NCBI GenBank assembly: GCA_001303705.1
Contig: LJUI01000082.1
Coordinates: 1 to 10,699, forward strand
Reading direction: 5' to 3'
From: a candidate division TA06 bacterium SM23_40
GTDB taxonomy: Bacteria > LJUI01 > SM1-40
Length of the DNA stretch: 10,699 nt
In this document: in pieces, positions 1 to 6,956 of the stretch
How the letters are laid out: each line of letters starts with the position of its first letter
Position numbering within the stretch: the first letter of the stretch is position 1
The notes under the pieces: model-generated
Databases searched by the model: none
What the model was told of the DNA's origin: nothing
Seen by the model: only the letters and a program-made list of their open reading frames with translations
Position numbers and translations under genes: made by a program

Positions 1-847
1 AGATGAGCCGTCTGCCGACAGCGACTACATCCCTCGCCGGCACGTTCCTCACAGTGCTGCCCGGGTATATGACAGCGTTAGACAGGATCGCATCCTCGAT
101 CACCGCGCGTTCTCCCACGACCACATACGGCCCGATCTCGCTCCGGGCGAGTCGGGCGCCGGGCGAGATCCAGGCCGGCTCGTGGACTGTGGTCGAGGAG
201 GGAATCGAAGATCGCGGAAGTCCTGCGTAGTTCTCGGAATGGATCTGCTGCTCGTCGAGCAGGCGATGGACTGCGGAGAGGTAGTCTCCCGGGGAGTTGA
301 TATTCACGCGCCAGCCGCGGAGCGGGACTGTCGCGCAGGGAACTCGGCGAGAGATGAGAATCTCCTTGAGCTCCTCAAGTCCGTCGCAGGCGAGGCAGTC
401 ACGAACTGAGTTCAGAAGTTTTCGCGAGAGGAGGTACAGCCCGGCGAGGACAGAGCCCTCCGCTTCCGTGAGGAATGCGGCCGGCGACCCGGCCGCGGCA
501 CGTATGAAGTAGCCGAATGGCTGGGAGAAGACGTTGTCACCGTGTATCACGAGCAGCCGGTCGGCTGCGCCGGCGAGGGCTGTGGCTATGGCTCCGCAGA
601 GTGTGGGTGGACGGTGCTGGCGTAGCACTGCGATATCGGGACTGCTCTTGACATAACGTGCCACTCTCGATCGCCGATCGCCAACCAGCACGGCCGTCCG
701 GGCGATGCCGGCCCTCGAGAGCTGATCGAGCATACGGTCGATGAGATACTGGCCGGGTAGGTAGAGGAGGGGCTTGGGTATGCGGCGGCCGAGTTCTCCC
801 ATCCTCTCACCTCTGCCGGCGGCCAGGATGACGGCCTCCACGTCCAT
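1..847 (-). CDS. NDP-sugar nucleotidyltransferase (partial, 3' end outside the window)
   Basis: The minus-strand frame stays open from an ATG at 847-845 to the left edge, giving 282 residues without a stop. Residues 8-16 read LAAGRGERM, the nucleotide-binding signature of sugar-phosphate nucleotidyltransferases, with the usual PK pair at 25-26. HGDN at 102-105 supplies the metal-binding Asp. NINSPGDY around 182-189 matches the place where relatives have DIGTPEDY. From about residue 223 on, hexapeptide-like repeats (ISPGARL, IGPYVVVGERAVI, ILSNAVIYPG) indicate a left-handed beta-helix. The enzyme class joins a sugar 1-phosphate to an NTP to make an activated sugar for envelope glycans or storage polymers; the sugar cannot be read from the sequence. 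GAGG lies five bases before the ATG. It is transcribed divergently from the MerR-like gene. The C-terminus is not seen. Confidence 0.88.
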   Translation of the reverse strand, partial: MDVEAVILAAGRGERMGELGRRIPKPLLYLPGQYLIDRMLDQLSRAGIARTAVLVGDRRSRVARYVKSSPDIAVLRQHRPPTLCGAIATALAGAADRLLVIHGDNVFSQPFGYFIRAAAGSPAAFLTEAEGSVLAGLYLLSRKLLNSVRDCLACDGLEELKEILISRRVPCATVPLRGWRVNINSPGDYLSAVHRLLDEQQIHSENYAGLPRSSIPSSTTVHEPAWISPGARLARSEIGPYVVVGERAVIEDAILSNAVIYPGSTVRNVPARDVVAVGRRLI

Positions 848-1093
848 ATATGCCTCGCTCGTGGGAAGGAGAACTCGTTTGCAGGTTCGGTCTCGCCACC
901 GGGGGGGTGGCGCCCCCAGAATCCTGCCGGGAGGGCCGGCCCAAGGGGGACCGTGGAGAGCGCCTGTCAGTCGATTGTCTCCCGGCCGGGCCTGGCCGCC
1001 ATGAGAATAGCCCGAACCCCCCCTGCGCGCAAGTCCGATCTCAGCGTCACCGAGGCAGTATTTCGTTATTCTGCAGAACGTTTGGGATAGGAG
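848..1093. other. GC-rich intergenic region with hairpins
   Basis: I see no convincing gene in this gap between divergent genes. It can form a two-tier hairpin: GCAGG 881-885 with CCTGC 923-927, enclosing CGCCACC 894-900 with GGTGGCG 906-912. A competing GCCGG 926-930 / CCGGC 936-940 stem follows, then CGGCC 983-987 / GGCCG 994-998. On the minus strand the first structure would lie in the 5' untranslated region of the nucleotidyltransferase mRNA, ending about 34 bases before its start. I found no convincing minus-strand promoter and no match to a riboswitch I know. Confidence 0.4.
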
Positions 1094-1120
1094 TTGACAA
1101 AGATTCGAGGATGGGATAAT
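1094..1120 (+). promoter_or_regulatory. Sigma70-type promoter for the MerR-like gene
   Basis: TTGACA at 1094-1099 is a perfect -35 box. GATAAT at 1115-1120 matches five of six -10 positions, but the spacer is only 15 bases. The register with the usual 17-base spacer gives a poorer -10 (TAATCT, 1117-1122). The start codon is 51 bases after the -10 box. Short spacers are typical of promoters untwisted by MerR proteins, although those usually have 19-20 base spacers, so autoregulation cannot be claimed. Confidence 0.6.
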
Positions 1121-1170
1121 CTGTGTGGACGCGGGGAACGTAGTTACACTCTGACCGTCGAGGACAGGAG

Positions 1171-1539
1171 ATGGCTGTGGCCAGACACGCGGGGTCGAAG
1201 CTCTACTACACGATCGGCGAGGTGGCTCAGCTGACCGGGGTAAAGCCCCATGTGCTCCGGTACTGGGAGTCCGAGTTCAAGTTGCTCAAACCCCGAAAGA
1301 CGAATGCCGGGCGTCGTGCCTACACCCCTCGGGAGGTCCGTCTCGTCTTCGCCATCAGGAAACTGCTGTACGAAGAGCGCTATACGCTGGAGGGTGCGAA
1401 GAAGAAGATGCTCGACCTGCGGCGGTCCGGGGACACGCAGCTCGGGCTGCCATTTGATGAGCTGCTCGCCAAGGACGTGCTCGGCTCCATTCGTCAGGAA
1501 CTCAAAGATGTGCTCGGACTTCTCCGGGCTGACACCTGA
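1171..1539 (+). CDS. MerR-family transcriptional regulator
   Basis: This 122-residue protein has an N-terminal MerR winged helix-turn-helix at about residues 11-80. YYTIGEVAQLTGVKPHVLRY is the helix-turn-helix and is followed by WESEF. The wing carries RRAYTPREV, then a helix with YTLEGAKKKM. The remaining 40 residues are a short, probably helical tail without the cysteine cluster of metal sensors or a ligand-binding domain, so the effector is unknown and the protein may act without one. GAGGA at 1160-1164 lies six bases before the ATG. The next gene is tRNA-Pro, 180 bases on. Short MerR proteins of this type next to tRNA-Pro and upstream of surE are, from memory, a recurring arrangement in Deltaproteobacteria. 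The family is certain; the target genes are not visible. Confidence 0.9.
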   Translation: MAVARHAGSKLYYTIGEVAQLTGVKPHVLRYWESEFKLLKPRKTNAGRRAYTPREVRLVFAIRKLLYEERYTLEGAKKKMLDLRRSGDTQLGLPFDELLAKDVLGSIRQELKDVLGLLRADT

Positions 1540-1630
1540 GACCGATGCCCCGGGGAACAGGCGCGAGCCGTACCGAGGTCATGCGGGCCCCCGGGCGGCC
1601 GGATTCGAGAGAGGAGGTATCTTTTTTCGC

Positions 1631-1659
1631 TTGTCTAGCTCGAAGCATCATGTTATATA
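1631..1659 (+). promoter_or_regulatory. Probable promoter of tRNA-Pro(GGG) and the downstream operon
   Basis: TTGTCT at 1631-1636 is followed, 17 bases later, by TATATA at 1654-1659. A TG at 1651-1652 makes an extended -10 element. Transcription would start near 1666, about 54 bases before the tRNA. The leader contains a small inverted repeat (ACAC 1695-1698 with GTGT 1704-1707). No terminator is visible after the tRNA, so the acyltransferase, glycosyltransferase, surE and pcm could be read from this promoter. Confidence 0.55.
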
Positions 1660-1719
1660 TTGAGCGGTTAGGAGGGGCGCTGCTGTAGCGAATGACACAG
1701 TCCGTGTGACAGTAATTGT

Positions 1720-1796
<77 letters not shown>

Positions 1797-1817
1797 GATC
1801 TGGAGCGCGAGCGATAG

Positions 1818-2678
1818 ATGGTAGCGATCTTCTTCTACCGAATGGCGGCTCTCCTTACCAGACTGCTGCCGGTCTCAGTCAGCTACTGGTTGGCTGAGCG
1901 AGCCGGGGAACTGATGTTTCTCGTTCGCTTCGACCGGCGGCGCGCTGTTCTGGACAATCTGCACCATGCATTCGGGGATCAACTGAGTGGACGGCAGCTG
2001 TGCTCACTGAGTCGGCGCACCTTCCGGAATTTCGCGAAGACAGTCGTTGACTTCCTACGCCTTCCGTCGCTCTCAAAAGAGTCCATCAGAGAAATAATCG
2101 GTGATGAATGGAGAGTTCCTCTGCTCGAGGAGTGGCGGAGGGGAAGAGGCGTAGTCTTTCTCACTGCGCACCTGGGCAACTGGGAGCTCGGTGGTGTGGC
2201 GGTGGCCAGCGCCGGCATTCCGCTGACTGTGGTGGCGCTCGATCATCCGACCGAGCAGGTGACTGAGTTCTTTGAACGTCGGCGCTCTGACAAGGGGTTG
2301 ATCGTGTTGTCCATGCGCGAGGCGCCGCGCGGGATGCTGACGGCTCTGAGGAGGGGCGACTGCGTGGCCCTGCTCGGGGACAGAGACTTCAGCGACCGGG
2401 GGATGGGGGTACCGCTGTTCGGGGAGGATGTCCCGATTCCCACGGGTGCGGTGAGACTGGCTATGAAGACCGGCGCCAGTCTCTTTATGGCGTTTGCCGT
2501 GAGGGTGAAGGGAGCCCGCCACCGGATTCTGTTCGAAGGACCTCTCCGGCTCGTGAAGACGGGATCTGAGACAGAAGACCTGAGGGCCAATGTCCTTCTT
2601 ACATTGGAAGTATTGGAGCGATACGTACGCAAGTATCCTGACCAGTGGTTCGTCTTCGAGCCGCTGTGGAGGTCTTGA
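1818..2678 (+). CDS. LpxL/HtrB-like lipid A acyltransferase
   Basis: This 286-residue protein belongs to the lysophospholipid acyltransferase superfamily, LpxL/HtrB branch. That family uses acyl-ACP to add a secondary acyl chain to lipid A precursors at the cytoplasmic face of the inner membrane. The catalytic HX4E box is HLGNWE at residues 118-123, and the downstream DRD is at 188-190, followed by MGVPLFGEDVPIPTGAVRLA, the substrate-binding block of the family. A hydrophobic, basic N-terminus (residues 4-37) fits membrane association. Length is slightly below the roughly 300 residues of E. coli LpxL. The start follows the tRNA by 21 bases; the only upstream Shine-Dalgarno-like sequence is GGAG at 1802-1805, rather far away, so ATG at 1842 is a possible alternative. 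The exact acceptor sugar or acyl chain cannot be inferred. Confidence 0.88.
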   Translation: MVAIFFYRMAALLTRLLPVSVSYWLAERAGELMFLVRFDRRRAVLDNLHHAFGDQLSGRQLCSLSRRTFRNFAKTVVDFLRLPSLSKESIREIIGDEWRVPLLEEWRRGRGVVFLTAHLGNWELGGVAVASAGIPLTVVALDHPTEQVTEFFERRRSDKGLIVLSMREAPRGMLTALRRGDCVALLGDRDFSDRGMGVPLFGEDVPIPTGAVRLAMKTGASLFMAFAVRVKGARHRILFEGPLRLVKTGSETEDLRANVLLTLEVLERYVRKYPDQWFVFEPLWRS

Positions 2679-2685
2679 TACGCCC

Positions 2686-3354
2686 GTGAAAGTCGCGATC
2701 CTGATTCCGGCATTCAACGCGGAGACCACGCTCGCCAGCCTGCTCCAGTCCATCAGTACCATGTTTGACCGACGGAATGTGTTCGTCGTCGATGATGGAT
2801 CGAGCGACTGTACTTCAGCCGTTGCCCGGCAGCGCGGCGTGAACGTGCTCAGACACAAATGGAATCTCGGCAAAGGTGCCGCGCACCGCACGGGATTCTC
2901 CTACGTCCTGAAACAGGGGTACGACGCTGTCATTACGCTCGACGCAGACGGCCAGCACGATTATCGTTCCCTCCCTCGATTCGTTGCGCGGGCGCGGAAG
3001 AGAGGGGCGGACATCATCGTCGGATCGCGGCGCGGCGACCTCTCCACGATGCCGCTCATCAGAGTCTTCACCAACCGCTTGACGTCTCTTGTCGTTTCGC
3101 TCCTCTGCGGCCAACGGGTCGACGATAGCCAATCCGGATACCGACTGATACGGGCCGGACCCCTCAGGAACATCAGGCTCACGACACGAAACTATCAAAC
3201 CGAATCGGAGATACTCATTAAGGCGGGGAGGAAAGGGTATCGTATAGAGTCGATTCCGATACCCACAATCTACGCCCGAGAAGTGAGTTACATTCAACCG
3301 TTTACCGATACAATGCGATTCATCTGGCTTTTCATACGAAGCTTATGGGTGTAG
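2686..3354 (+). CDS. Family 2 glycosyltransferase, polyprenyl-phosphate type
   Basis: The frame is open further upstream, but starting at GTG 2686 places the first residues at MKVAILIPAFNAE, the standard beginning of the GT-A fold, and avoids an overlap with the acyltransferase; GGAGG lies at 2668-2672. Length is 222 residues. VVDDGSSD at about 34-41 binds the nucleotide, and DADGQHD near residue 87 holds the metal-binding DXD motif. SQSGYR and YQTESEILIKA complete the pattern of dolichol/undecaprenyl-phosphate mannosyl- or glucosyltransferases. Such enzymes move a sugar from an NDP-sugar to a lipid carrier for envelope glycans. The C-terminal pair of membrane helices found in ArnC-like members is missing; only a short hydrophobic tail (FIWLFIRSLWV) remains. 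The last ten bases overlap surE, suggesting coupled translation. Sugar and acceptor are unknown. Confidence 0.87.
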   Translation: MKVAILIPAFNAETTLASLLQSISTMFDRRNVFVVDDGSSDCTSAVARQRGVNVLRHKWNLGKGAAHRTGFSYVLKQGYDAVITLDADGQHDYRSLPRFVARARKRGADIIVGSRRGDLSTMPLIRVFTNRLTSLVVSLLCGQRVDDSQSGYRLIRAGPLRNIRLTTRNYQTESEILIKAGRKGYRIESIPIPTIYAREVSYIQPFTDTMRFIWLFIRSLWV

Positions 3355-4133
3355 ATATCAACATCCTCGTGACCAACGATGACGGGGTGCACGCCCCGGG
3401 GTTGGCAGCGCTGCGCGAGGCAATGTCCCCCCTCGGGACGACGTGTGTGGTGGCTCCGGATCGCCAGCAGAGCGCTACGAGTCATTCGCTGACACTCCAC
3501 CGTCCGCTGCATGTGGAACAGCTGGGTGATCGCGTCCACAGCGTCGACGGGACTCCTACAGATTGCGTACTTCTCGCCGTGCATGGTCTTCTGAAAGAGA
3601 GACCCCGTTTGGTTGTGTCGGGGATCAACCATGGGCCCAACATGGGAGAGGATACGATGTATTCGGGGACGGTGGCGGCGGCGATGGAGGGCGCGATACT
3701 GGGGATACCGTCCATTGCGTTCTCTCTCGTCACCCGGGAGGCGGAGGGGCCACACGACTTCCGAGCGGCCGCATCATTCGCCACCACACTGGCCGATAGG
3801 ATTCTGAAGACTGGGCTTCCGCCGCATACAGTCCTGAACGTGAACATCCCGAACTCGCCCGGAGGAGAGATCGCAGGGGTGCGTGTGACGCGCCTGGGGA
3901 AGCGGATCTACCAGGACAGCATCGTTGAACGGGTGGACCCGGATGGGACATCTCACTACTGGATCGCGGGGGAGGCAACGTGGGAGGTGGGTGCAAACAC
4001 CGACTTCTCCGCGGTCGATTGCGGGATGATCTCGATCACGCCGCTCCATTTCGATTTGACCGACTATAAGGCGATCGACGACCTGCGGATCTGGGCCGCC
4101 GGTCTGGAGACAGGGTTGAGTGTAGGTGCGTGA
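3345..4133 (+). CDS. surE: 5'/3'-nucleotidase SurE
   Basis: SurE removes phosphate from nucleoside 5'- and 3'-monophosphates (EC 3.1.3.5/3.1.3.6) and is linked to stationary-phase and stress survival. The 262-residue sequence has the hallmark ILVTNDDG at residues 7-14, where Asp12 and Asp13 bind the divalent metal. PDRQQSATSHSLT at 38-50 supplies Ser43, and SGINHGPNMGEDTMYSGTVAAA at 92 onward contains Asn95, completing the metal site. The ends NVNIP and TDFSAVDCGMISITPL are also typical. ATG 3345 overlaps the glycosyltransferase end by ten bases and gives the normal N-terminal spacing. It also overlaps pcm by eight bases. The surE-pcm order matches the well-known E. coli arrangement, here without nlpD and rpoS. 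Length and motifs are all intact. Confidence 0.97.
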   Translation: MGVDINILVTNDDGVHAPGLAALREAMSPLGTTCVVAPDRQQSATSHSLTLHRPLHVEQLGDRVHSVDGTPTDCVLLAVHGLLKERPRLVVSGINHGPNMGEDTMYSGTVAAAMEGAILGIPSIAFSLVTREAEGPHDFRAAASFATTLADRILKTGLPPHTVLNVNIPNSPGGEIAGVRVTRLGKRIYQDSIVERVDPDGTSHYWIAGEATWEVGANTDFSAVDCGMISITPLHFDLTDYKAIDDLRIWAAGLETGLSVGA

Positions 4134-4788
4134 TAGCGTGGAGCCCTTGACGAAGTACGAGCGCTCCCGAAAGAAGATGGTCGAGACGCAGATTCGGGCG
4201 CGCGGCATCACGGAGGCCCGTCTGCTCGCAGCGATGGAGCGCGTGCCACGCCATCTCTTTGTGTCCGAAGCGTTCTCGGAAAAGGCGTACGGAGATCATC
4301 CTCTCCCGATCGGCGAAGGACAGACGATCTCGCAGCCCTACATGGTCGCGACGATGATCGATGCTCTCGATCTCCAGGGAGAGGAGCGTGTACTGGAGAT
4401 CGGGACCGGTTCCGGGTACCAGGCGGCGGTGCTCGCCGAGCTCTCGGCACAGGTATTCACGATTGAGCGGATCCCGTCGCTCGGCACGCGGGCCCGAGAA
4501 CTGCTCGAGAATCTCGGGTATACGAACATCGCATTTCGCATCGGGGATGGAACGATCGGATGGCGCGAAGCGTCTCCCTTTGATGCGATCCTGGTGAGCG
4601 CTGCAGCGCCCAAGATACCGAAAGCGCTCACGGAGCAGCTTGCCGATGGTGGGCGTCTGGCGATACCGATTGGCGGTTCACTCTCTCAGGTATTGAAGCA
4701 AGTCACCAGGCGAGGTGAAGCACTGGAGACCCGCACGGTCTGCGGTTGCGTATTCGTGCCGCTCATCGGCAGGGACGGATGGCCCTGA
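4126..4788 (+). CDS. pcm: Protein-L-isoaspartate O-methyltransferase
   Basis: Pcm methylates L-isoaspartyl residues in aged proteins with S-adenosylmethionine (EC 2.1.1.77), starting their repair. The 220-residue sequence carries the family block [13 protein letters not shown] at residues 63-75, the SAM-binding motif [18 protein letters not shown] from residue 89, and VPRHLFV near 40. [21 protein letters not shown] and [10 protein letters not shown] make up the rest of the Rossmann fold. Length is normal. The GTG at 4126 overlaps the surE stop by eight bases; a second in-frame GTG at 4138 is equally possible, and neither has a strong Shine-Dalgarno sequence, consistent with translational coupling to surE. 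The next element is tRNA-Pro(CGG), 76 bases away, with no obvious terminator between. Confidence 0.96.
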   Translation: MRDSVEPLTKYERSRKKMVETQIRARGITEARLLAAMERVPRHLFVSEAFSEKAYGDHPLPIGEGQTISQPYMVATMIDALDLQGEERVLEIGTGSGYQAAVLAELSAQVFTIERIPSLGTRARELLENLGYTNIAFRIGDGTIGWREASPFDAILVSAAAPKIPKALTEQLADGGRLAIPIGGSLSQVLKQVTRRGEALETRTVCGCVFVPLIGRDGWP

Positions 4789-4864
4789 TCGAGGCCGATA
4801 TCGGCGGGTGTTGATTCGTGTCAGCGGATGAAATGTCAGACCGGAGCGACGGTGCCTCGCATAC

Positions 4865-4941
4865 CGGGGCGTAGCGCAGCTTGGAAGCGCGCTTGGTTCG
4901 GGACCAAGAGGTCGCTGGTTCAAATCCAGTCGCCCCGACCA
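4865..4941 (+). tRNA. tRNA-Pro, anticodon CGG
   Basis: The 77-base cloverleaf has acceptor stem CGGGGCG 4865-4871 with CGCCCCG 4931-4937, a GCGC D stem, anticodon stem CTTGG 4892-4896 with CCAAG 4904-4908, and anticodon CGG at 4899-4901. The T arm is identical to that of the first tRNA-Pro, and CCA is encoded (4939-4941). It reads CCG codons, a main proline codon in a GC-rich genome. I see no clear promoter in the 76 bases after pcm, so it may be processed from the surE-pcm transcript. Confidence 0.97.
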
Positions 4942-5213
4942 CTCGATGGGGCATCGTCGCTTCACCATTTTCACCGCTCGGACAAACCAAAGGCCCTCAC
5001 CCGATCAACAGGCGCAACTGCATTACTTTGGTGAGGATTCGTGCCACGCGGGATTCGGGTCACTTGGCTCGCGGCTTCCATGGATTCGATGCTCCACCCG
5101 CTGATCTGTATTCGGAACACTCCGATTCTATCGATTGATCTCCCCGAAACCGCCGGTCTGAGTCGTGACATATCGCACGGAAACCTGTTTCGGCACGGGA
5201 GGATCACAGTCGG
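4942..5213 (+). other. Intergenic region between tRNA-Pro(CGG) and the deacetylase gene
   Basis: A short hairpin, CGATG 4944-4948 with CATCG 4952-4956, follows the tRNA but lacks a T-run, so it is not a convincing terminator. CCAAAG and CTCACC near 4985-5000 can each pair with parts of CTTTGGTGAG near 5027-5036, giving two alternative stems. No convincing promoter or gene was recognised; an overlapping frame from 5041 has no recognisable protein features. Confidence 0.35.
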
Positions 5214-5990
5214 ATGCCAGTGTTCATCGAACGCCGTGCTCGTGTCGGAGCGTGGTTTGACGAATGTAGGAGATGGCCGGCACGGCTCAGGATTCGAGGA
5301 AGAGGCGTTCTCCCGATCGTCGAGCGTAACTCTCACATCTCACCCGGTGCGAAATGGGTGGCACTCTCGATAGACGACGGTCCCAGCAAAGAGACAACTC
5401 CTGCTCTCTTGAGAGCGCTTAAGGCCCATTGTGTGAATGCGACTTTTTTCGTTCTAGGTTCTCGGGCCGAGGAGAATCTGTCACTTGTACGGGACATAGT
5501 CAAAGACGGTCACGATGTCTATGCACATGGCTACAGTCACAGGCGATTCGACCGCATGACCACGGAAGAGATTCTCGATGAGATTGAACGGACCGAGGCT
5601 TTGTTACGTACCCTTCGACCGACGCCGTCCAGGTATTTCGTGAGAACGCCTCACGGAGCGGGTGCATTCGATCCGCATGTTCATGAGGCTCTGCGTCGGT
5701 GGAACCCATCGACCTGTCTGGCTCAGTGGAGCATTTCGACGCGTGATTGGAAGATCTCGCGTAGATGCCGTTCGGCGGCGCAAGTGCAGTCAAAGTGTGC
5801 AGCCGCGGTCGATCGCATCATGAATCATCCCAGGTTGTCTGGGTCGATCATCTTGCTGCATGACGCCCCCGTCGGAGGAGAAGGCGAATTCGTCACGGAA
5901 GTCTCTGAAATGCTCTTGGCGAGGTTGCTCCGAGCTCTTCATGAGGATGGCTATGCGGTCGGGATGTTGAAGGAGGCGATCGAGGATTAG
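5214..5990 (+). CDS. Polysaccharide deacetylase (NodB/CE4 domain)
   Basis: This 258-residue protein carries a NodB homology domain from about residue 47 to the end. Motif 1 is SIDDGP (Asp54, Asp55), motif 2 is HGYSH (His105, His109), motif 3 is RTPHG at 144-148, motif 4 is RDW at 177-179, and motif 5 is LLHD at 214-217 with the catalytic His216. All metal and catalytic positions are present, so an active hydrolase of N-acyl groups on glycans or lipid-linked sugars is expected. The first 46 residues are basic and have no hydrophobic signal or anchor, so it is predicted to be cytoplasmic, unlike most peptidoglycan deacetylases. The start is supported by CGGGAGG eleven bases upstream. Its wobble bases look less GC-rich to my eye than in its neighbours. 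Substrate unknown. Confidence 0.88.
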   Translation: MPVFIERRARVGAWFDECRRWPARLRIRGRGVLPIVERNSHISPGAKWVALSIDDGPSKETTPALLRALKAHCVNATFFVLGSRAEENLSLVRDIVKDGHDVYAHGYSHRRFDRMTTEEILDEIERTEALLRTLRPTPSRYFVRTPHGAGAFDPHVHEALRRWNPSTCLAQWSISTRDWKISRRCRSAAQVQSKCAAAVDRIMNHPRLSGSIILLHDAPVGGEGEFVTEVSEMLLARLLRALHEDGYAVGMLKEAIED

Positions 5991-6099
5991 AACGCGTGCC
6001 GTTGCTCTCAGGAGAGGAGCTCAGGCGGAGTGACGAAGAAGTCAACGGATATGGTTCCAACCCGAAACAGGTCCAAGGGAGTCTAAGGACTGCACAGGC

Positions 6100-6618
6100 T
6101 TGCCTGAAGATCTGGGCGATGCTCGGGGACTGTGCACGCGAGGGGAGAGGCACCTGGTCATCGGCGTCATCGGATCCGGAAGTTGCGACGAACAGGTCGC
6201 AGGTGTTGCGGAAGCGGTCGGCAGGGAGATCGCACGAGCCGGGGCGACGCTCATCTGCGGCGGGCTGGGAGGTGTGATGGAGGCAGCCTGCCGGGGTGCC
6301 AAGGGTGCCGGCGGCGTGACGATCGGTATCCTCCCCGGATCGGACCCGTATGAGGCGAATGAGTTCGTCGACCATGCGGTGGCAACAGGGATGGGACAGG
6401 CCAGGAACGTAGTCATCGTGCTCTCCTCCGACGCGGTCGTGGCCGTCTCGGGAGGCTATGGGACGCTCTCTGAGATCGCTACAGCGCTGAAGATGTCCGT
6501 TCCCGTTGTGGGCATCGGGACATGGGCGCTCGAGGCACCGGTCGTCAGGGCGACCGATCCGGAGCAAGCGGTGGCCGTGGCGTGCAGAGAGGCACAGAGG
6601 CGGGACCGCGGGAGGTGA
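6100..6618 (+). CDS. LOG-like protein (TIGR00725 type, SLOG fold)
   Basis: The 172-residue frame matches the TIGR00725-type branch of the SLOG superfamily, which includes LOG-type nucleoside 5'-monophosphate phosphoribohydrolases and DprA. IGVIGSGSCDEQV at 21-33 is the first nucleotide-binding strand and loop. CGGLGGVMEAACRGA matches the GGxxGxM segment, and SGGYGTLSEIATALK stands at the PGGxGTxxE position, keeping the catalytic Glu. The N-terminus is uncertain: no ATG or GTG lies in frame before the conserved core, and TTG 6100 is the only reasonable codon, with AAGGA at 6085-6089 ten bases upstream. It heads the run leading through acyP and apt; acyP starts seven bases after its stop. A role in releasing a base from a nucleotide is possible from the family but untested for this branch. 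Confidence 0.82.
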   Translation: MPEDLGDARGLCTRGERHLVIGVIGSGSCDEQVAGVAEAVGREIARAGATLICGGLGGVMEAACRGAKGAGGVTIGILPGSDPYEANEFVDHAVATGMGQARNVVIVLSSDAVVAVSGGYGTLSEIATALKMSVPVVGIGTWALEAPVVRATDPEQAVAVACREAQRRDRGR

Positions 6619-6625
6619 GGAGATC

Positions 6626-6916
6626 ATGGACGCGGGCACTGACGAGGCGGCAGTTCACCTCCTTGTCTCCGGTTATGTACAGGGGGTGGGATTTCGGTTC
6701 TACGTGGAGCGCGTCGCGCACGCCCTGGGGTTGGTCGGGTACGTGCGCAACCTTCCCAGCGGGAAAGTGGAGGCGGAGGCTGAGGGGCCCAAAGCGCGGC
6801 TCGAGGAGTTCGTCGAGCATGTCCGAAAGGGACCGCGCGCTGCACGTGTCTCCAATGTCGAGACTAGCTGGAAGTCCCCCAGCGGAACCTTCGATAGCTT
6901 TTCGCTGAGATGGTGA
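6626..6916 (+). CDS. acyP: Acylphosphatase
   Basis: Acylphosphatase hydrolyses acyl phosphates such as acetyl phosphate and carbamoyl phosphate (EC 3.6.1.7). The 96-residue protein is of typical size. VSGYVQGVGFRFYVE at 14-28 contains the phosphate-binding loop and catalytic Arg24, and GYVRNLPSGKVEAEAEG from 38 contains catalytic Asn42. The C-terminal strand ends in FDSFSLRW, close to the usual F.I.Y ending. Although the frame is open further upstream, ATG 6626 has a GAGGAG-like ribosome site at 6617-6622 and gives the normal length. It lies between the LOG-like gene and apt on the same strand. Confidence 0.94.
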   Translation: MDAGTDEAAVHLLVSGYVQGVGFRFYVERVAHALGLVGYVRNLPSGKVEAEAEGPKARLEEFVEHVRKGPRAARVSNVETSWKSPSGTFDSFSLRW

Positions 6917-6956
6917 ACACTCAGTTCGCATTGGCATTGCCGCAGGGAGCGGAACG

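Noticed and set aside
881-927. Possible degenerate tRNA (GCAGGTTC ... CCTGC)
   Set aside because: No anticodon arm or acceptor stem can be built; it is only a two-tier hairpin.
850-1119. Plus-strand frame of 89 codons in the left intergenic region
   Set aside because: It covers the promoter of the MerR-like gene, has no ribosome site, and its composition reflects GC-rich hairpins.
2073-2891. Long minus-strand open frame of 272 codons
   Set aside because: It is antisense to the acyltransferase and glycosyltransferase, and its His/Arg/Pro-rich translation shows no protein family.
5041-5373. Plus-strand frame of 110 codons before and into the deacetylase
   Set aside because: It overlaps 160 bases of the deacetylase in another frame, has no ribosome site or domain, and the deacetylase start at 5214 is well supported.
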